Translations under genes and position numbers: made by a program
Assembly (NCBI GenBank): GCA_032229885.1
Contig: JAVYAJ010000128.1
Location: 1-49,522, forward strand
DNA: 49,522 nucleotides
Reading direction: 5' to 3'
From: Anammoximicrobium sp032229885
Lineage (GTDB): Bacteria > Planctomycetota > Planctomycetia > Pirellulales > Pirellulaceae
Shown here: positions 45,930-49,522 of the stretch, piece by piece
How positions within the stretch are numbered: the stretch's first letter is position 1
How the letters are laid out: the number at the start of each line of letters is the position of its first letter
Notes under the pieces: generated by a model
Told to the model about the DNA's origin: nothing
What the model saw: only the letters and a program-made list of their open reading frames with translations
The model's database searches: none

Positions 45930-46499
45930 GTGGGCACGTACAAGACCAGCGATTTTCGCAAGGGATTGAAGGTTCAGATCGACGGCGAGCCGTACTTGAT
46001 GATCGAAATGAATTTCGTCAAGCCGGGCAAAGGCAACGCGATGTACAAGTGTCGGCTGCGAAATCTGATCCGCGGGACGGTTTTGGATCGGACGTACAAA
46101 GGCGGAGACACCCTCGAATCCGCCGATGTCGAGGAGATCGACGTCCAGTTTCTGTATCGACAGGCGGATACGTTCGTATTCATGGACAACAAGAGTTATG
46201 AACAATACGAACTGTCCGCGGAACAGGTCGATGACGCCTGGAAGTATCTCAAGGAAGGCATGTCCTGTTCGATGGTGTTGTACAATGGCAACCCGATCAC
46301 GATGGCTCCGCCAAATCATGTCACGCTGAAGGTCGAGTACTGCGAACCGGGCGTCAAAGGCGACACGGCCACCAACGTGACCAAGCCGGTCAAGGTTGAA
46401 ACGGGCGCAGAAATCATCTGCCCATCGTTTATCAACATCGGCAATGTGATCAAGATCGACACGCGGACCGGTGACTACGTCGAACGAGTGAGCACGTGA
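45930..46499 (+). CDS. efp: translation elongation factor P
   Basis: This 189-residue protein matches E. coli EF-P in length. Its start GTYKTSDFRKGLKVQIDGEP corresponds to the E. coli N-terminus. The modification loop is FVKPGKGNAMYK with Lys34, the residue beta-lysylated in E. coli. Later motifs are VTLKVEYCEPGVKGDTATN, ATNVTKPVKVETGA and VPSF-like ICPSFINIGNVIKIDTRTG. EF-P helps ribosomes pass poly-proline stretches. The GTG at 45930-45932 is chosen because it fits the family start and has GGGGA upstream; an ATG at 45870 would add 20 residues. epmB is divergent, and epmA follows about 110 bases downstream. Confidence 0.95.
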   Translation: MGTYKTSDFRKGLKVQIDGEPYLMIEMNFVKPGKGNAMYKCRLRNLIRGTVLDRTYKGGDTLESADVEEIDVQFLYRQADTFVFMDNKSYEQYELSAEQVDDAWKYLKEGMSCSMVLYNGNPITMAPPNHVTLKVEYCEPGVKGDTATNVTKPVKVETGAEIICPSFINIGNVIKIDTRTGDYVERVST

Positions 46500-46606
46500 C
46501 GCGCAGCGCCGAGTCTGGCTGACGCTGACGTGACGCCCGAGCGCGTGTGCCGCGTTGGCGACTGGGGGCGCAACTTCGGCCAACGTGAGGATCAACAACA
46601 ACCGCC

Positions 46607-47614
46607 ATGACGGACGCGGGCGACAGGGCACACGCCACGCCGGATGATTTCCTTCCCACAGCCCCGCTGGCCAACCTCGAGCTGCGCGCTGACCTCCGAC
46701 GCCGGGTACGCGACTTTTTCGACCGTCGCGGATTCTTGGAGGTCGAGACGCCGGCGCTCTCGGCCGACACGGTGGTGGATCGACACCTGGACCCGGTCCC
46801 CGTGATCCTGTTCGACGATCCGCGCGAACCGGCCGCCGGTCGCCCGATGTGGCTGCAAACGTCGCCCGAGTTCGGCATGAAGCGTCTGCTGGCTGCCGGG
46901 GCAACCGCCATCTACCAGGTGGCGCACGTGTTCCGAGGCGGCGAACGAGGAGCATGGCACAATCCCGAATTCACGCTCGTCGAATGGTATCGCGTAGGCG
47001 ACTCGATGGAATCCGGAATGCGCCTGCTCTCGGAGCTGGTCGCGCAACTGCTCGGCCGTGACGCGGCCGAACCGATCAGCTACTGTCACGCTTTTTTACA
47101 GTTTGTCGGCCTCGACCCGTTGTTGGCTTCGATCGCTGAACTAGCGCACGCGGCCGAGCGACATGGCGTCGTTGTGCCAATCGCGTTTGGCGCGGACCGT
47201 GACGCTTGGTTGGACTTGCTGTTGACAGAATGCATCCAGCCGCATCTCGGCCGATCTGCCCCGACGATTCTGTACCACTATCCGGCCAGCCAGGCCGCTT
47301 TGGCGCGACTGTGCGACGACCCGCCGGGCCTTGCGGAGCGTTTCGAGCTATTCGTGGACGGCGTCGAGCTTGCCAACGGATATCACGAACTGCTGGACGC
47401 CGAAGTCTTGAAACGTCGGAACGAACTGGCCAATTCTCAACGTCGGGCGGATGGAAAGTACGCGCTGCCGGCGGACAGCCGCCTACTGGCCGCGATGCGT
47501 CACGGGTTACCTCCGTGCACGGGCGCAGCCTTGGGGTTTGATCGGTTAGTCATGCTCGCGGCGGGCGCGACCGACATTGCCCGTGTGCTCGCCTTTCCTG
47601 TCGAACGTGCGTAA
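46607..47614 (+). CDS. epmA: EF-P-lysine lysyltransferase EpmA (GenX/PoxA)
   Basis: This 335-residue protein is a class II lysyl-tRNA synthetase-like enzyme without an anticodon domain, similar in length to E. coli EpmA. Motifs are GFLEVETPALSADTV, LQTSPEFGMKRLLAAG, motif 2 VFRGGERGAWHNPEFTLVEW, VELANGYHEL and motif 3 GAALGFDRLVMLAAGATDI. It ligates beta-lysine to Lys34 of EF-P. The location next to efp and epmB strongly supports this role over a lysyl-tRNA synthetase. A GAGGA lies 14 bases before the ATG, a long spacing. Confidence 0.93.
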   Translation: MTDAGDRAHATPDDFLPTAPLANLELRADLRRRVRDFFDRRGFLEVETPALSADTVVDRHLDPVPVILFDDPREPAAGRPMWLQTSPEFGMKRLLAAGATAIYQVAHVFRGGERGAWHNPEFTLVEWYRVGDSMESGMRLLSELVAQLLGRDAAEPISYCHAFLQFVGLDPLLASIAELAHAAERHGVVVPIAFGADRDAWLDLLLTECIQPHLGRSAPTILYHYPASQAALARLCDDPPGLAERFELFVDGVELANGYHELLDAEVLKRRNELANSQRRADGKYALPADSRLLAAMRHGLPPCTGAALGFDRLVMLAAGATDIARVLAFPVERA

Positions 47615-48392
47615 GCGGGCGACCGGCGCCGGTTCGGACACGCGGCAAGAGCTGCGTTTGCTGCTCGACACACGGCGCCCGCCGAGCGGCACAGGCGGAC
47701 GGCCGTTTGACGCGAGCGCTGGGGAACTCGTGTCGCGACCGGGCCTGCGCGTCTGCGGACCACACGCCTTCCGTACCGCCTTTCAGCCCGTCGGTCGCGC
47801 CAAGACGCGGCCGCGTGTTCCCTCGCGTCGCTGCCTACAATCGGGACATCCGGTCTTGGCGGCAGGATCCTCCTTAGCAGTCAGCAAAAGCGCCGACCCA
47901 GGCGGCAACGTTCACCGATTCGGTCGTTTCGCTATCGTAGATGCTTCACGATTCTTCAGCAGGTCCAGCACACTGGCTGCCACGGTTCTCATAATTCGGT
48001 CGGTTGATTTGATAGCATTCCAAGCCCTGGGCCGATACTCGAACAACGGTGAGTGTTGCCTTGCGGCGCGCTGCGAGGCGGGGAGTTTTGAAATCGTAAC
48101 GCTCGGGGTGGTAGAGTTTTAGGGAGACGAAAGCCAGCACATAGGCGGAGGCGGTTGACCGAAGCGAGCCACGGTATGCCCTCGCCGACGGCCAGTGTTG
48201 ACTTCGACGTGATTCGTCTAGCCCTTACATTCTGCATATTCTACCTCGTGAGAAAGCAAAACACCTCGATCCGAACAGTTCCGATTAGCCAGCAAGCAAC
48301 ATGTTGGGTAGAGTACGTAGACGCAAGTGATTGCGAGGCGTGCGCTGACATGTGAGAGTTGGTAACTTTTTTCCGGAAGAGGGAGTGTGCTC
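47615..48392. other. intergenic region, no gene seen
   Basis: GC-rich at first, then AT-richer beyond about 48100. A short open minus frame (47946-48140) has a protein-like look (KLYHPERYDFKTPRLAARR), but no family or start signal supports it. An ACCGGCGCCGGT palindrome lies near 47622. Confidence 0.4.
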
Positions 48393-48743
48393 GTGAAACA
48401 CACGTTGATCGCTGCGATTTGTGGTTTGATGCTCCTCGGGACGATGGCCTTCGCCGGTGACACGGCTCAGAAGGACTGCCATCAGAAGGACGGCTGTCAC
48501 CAGAAGGCCTGCTGTCAGAAAGACGGCTGTCACCAGAAGGACTGCTGCCAGAAGGATGGCGCTAAAAAGGACTGCTGCCAGAAGGACTGCTGCAAGAGCC
48601 GATGTTGCCAGAAGAGCTGCTGCCAGAAGGACGACGGTGGCAAGACCGATGATGGTGGCAAGAAGGACTGCTGCCAGAAGAGCGGACGCGGCTGGAACCA
48701 CCGGCACGTCCAGAAGGGGTTGGGCAAGCACGTTCAGAAGTAA
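48393..48743 (+). CDS. secreted Cys-rich CCQKD-repeat protein
   Basis: This 116-residue protein begins at GTG 48393, with GGGAG seven bases upstream. A signal peptide (LIAAICGLMLLGTMAFA) is followed by a mature part of about 95 residues made almost wholly of repeats of the type CCQKD, GCHQKD and CCKSRCC: 17 Cys and many Lys, then a Gly/Asp-rich spacer (DDGGKTDDGGKK) and a basic, His-containing tail (NHRHVQKGLGKHVQK). No known family is recognised. The density of Cys pairs suggests metal binding like a secreted metallothionein, or a heavily disulphide-bonded structure; this is inference. The DNA itself repeats in 15-base units. A good terminator follows at 48821. Confidence 0.8.
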   Translation: MKHTLIAAICGLMLLGTMAFAGDTAQKDCHQKDGCHQKACCQKDGCHQKDCCQKDGAKKDCCQKDCCKSRCCQKSCCQKDDGGKTDDGGKKDCCQKSGRGWNHRHVQKGLGKHVQK

Positions 48744-48820
48744 CAGCAGCGTGTAACCAAACCCGTCGAGAACCTTCGAGACGCCGTTACGGTAGCTCGA
48801 ACCTCTCGAAAATCACTCGA

Positions 48821-48855
48821 AACGCCCTTCCGCATCCTGTGGAAGGGCGTTTTTG
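48821..48855 (+). terminator. intrinsic terminator after Cys-rich gene
   Basis: ACGCCCTTCC pairs with GGAAGGGCGT and is followed by TTTTTG, about 80 bases after the stop codon. It has a textbook form. Confidence 0.85.
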
Positions 48856-48861
48856 TTGCGC

Positions 48862-49085
48862 GCACGGGACGACCGGAATCGTCTTGGCTGAAGGCCATCT
48901 TCAACGTACCACCTCCGCCCGCATGAATGGGGCCTTCGGCCAAAAGAGGCTCGCGCGCGGCGCCAGTCCTGGGGCGTTGCCCCAGCCCACGGTGAGCGGA
49001 GGCCGTCGGCCGAACAGAATCAGCGGCGATCTGCGTTCAAACGGGCAACAGCCGAAGCGGCCGTAGTTTAAGAAGTGGACCACCT
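48862..49085 (+). repeat. hairpin-rich dispersed repeat, copy 2
   Basis: It aligns with 36294-36586 apart from a missing block of about 70 bases. Hairpins: TGGCC-TTC-GGCCA near 48930-48943 and CTGGGGC-GTT-GCCCCAG near 48970-48986. It ends with GTTTAAGAAGTGGACC, matching the GTTTAAGAAATTGACC end of copy 1. Confidence 0.75.
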
Positions 49086-49229
49086 CAGAGCGCGTCCGTC
49101 CAGGGCGGCGCACTGCCCCGCGCTCCTTGTCCAGCCATTTCGATTGCCAGATCTCTCGGCCCAGATCGTTTTTCTCGTAATCTGGGACGGCTTCCCGTTC
49201 CATGTCCCATTAATTCCAATTTGCGTCAC

Positions 49230-49335
49230 TAGGAGCCTGTCCGAGAATTGGGCTCGACCCACAATGTATTGCCGAGGCGCAATTGCTAGCGACACAACCG
49301 GTTGTGGCATTTTCGAATACGCGGACAAGATCCTA
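49230..49335 (-). mobile_element. MITE-like dispersed repeat, copy B (best preserved ends)
   Basis: About 106 bp. The plus-strand left end TAGGAGCCTGTCCGAGAATT and the minus-strand right end TAGGATCTTGTCCGCGTATT form imperfect inverted repeats. A CTA on both outer sides could be a target duplication, as made by IS5-type transposases. Inside is the perfect 14-base palindrome CACAACCGGTTGTG. Confidence 0.7.
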
Positions 49336-49336
49336 A

Positions 49337-49510
49337 CGCGGGCTGTCGCCCGCAACCCAAGAAGCTGTTTGGCCGAAGGCCTCTGATCACCGTAGCCTGG
49401 GGCAACGCCTCAGGGCTGGCGCCGCGCGTGTGCCTCTTTTGGCCGAAGGCCAGATTCATCCGGGCCGCGGCGATACGGTGATGTTGGCCTTCGGCCAACA
49501 AGGTTTCTGT
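49337..49510 (-). repeat. hairpin-rich dispersed repeat, copy 3 (inverted, touches window end)
   Basis: Read on the minus strand it matches copies 1 and 2: TTGGCCGAAGGCCAACATCA, CTGGCCTTCGGCCAAAAGAG, GCGCGGCGCCAGCCCTGAGG and GGAGGCC-like AGAGGCCTTCGGCC. Together with copy 2 it flanks MITE-like copy B in inverted orientation. Confidence 0.65.
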
Positions 49511-49522
49511 CATCTCTGACTC

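Noticed and set aside
47946..48140. 64-codon minus frame with protein-like sequence
   Set aside because: No ribosome-binding site, domain or neighbour supports it.

Overview
The window reads as chromosomal DNA of a GC-rich planctomycete, most likely of the Pirellulales type. The evidence is two DUF1559 prepilin-like proteins paired with small lipoproteins, a DUF6666-like secreted protein, many large secreted proteins of unknown role, FHA/GAF/PP2C and STAS regulators, a Sua5-phosphatase fusion, and long gene-free GC-rich spacers. No rRNA, tRNA, CRISPR array or transposase gene was found. Most long frames opposite the genes are shadows caused by high GC.

Layout. 1-1305 holds no convincing gene. 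1306-7832 carries a small secreted protein, a 1003-residue zinc-ribbon/TPR protein and a 1008-residue secreted protein with an internal duplication. 7861-16386 is on the minus strand: a CocE-type hydrolase, a PhnP-like metallo-hydrolase, a 705-residue secreted protein, a DUF2325-like protein and a cyclophilin lipoprotein. 17145-20277 is a cassette of two DUF1559 proteins, one of them frameshifted, and two lipoproteins. 20929-27633 (minus) has a threonylcarbamoyl-AMP synthase/LMW phosphatase fusion, a STAS - FHA-GAF-PP2C - HAD operon and groES-groEL. 28344-35135 contains a zinc-ribbon membrane protein, a short protein with a secretin signature but no pore, a heparinase II/III-like lyase and the DUF6666-like protein. 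35625-42290 carries ArfB, PurC, a GH10-fold protein apparently lacking both catalytic glutamates, and a Lon-like protease. 42735-47614 holds a candidate selenoprotein, a TlpA-like lipoprotein, and EF-P with both of its beta-lysylation enzymes (EpmA, EpmB). A cysteine-rich CCQKD-repeat secreted protein and dispersed repeats fill the right end.

The most striking signal is at 42735-43295. A secreted thioredoxin-like reading frame is interrupted by one in-frame TGA exactly where the second Cys of a CxxC motif is expected. The same frame continues to a normal end and a terminator, and a hairpin at a distance suitable for a bacterial SECIS follows the TGA. This would make a CxxU selenoprotein; a nonsense mutation or sequencing error is the alternative.

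Two intergenic repeat families were also found by eye. One is a MITE-like element of about 105 bp with terminal inverted repeats (four copies). The other is a hairpin-rich repeat built around TTGGCCGAAGGCC (three copies). They lie side by side in two places. Functions rest on motif recognition only; no database search was run.
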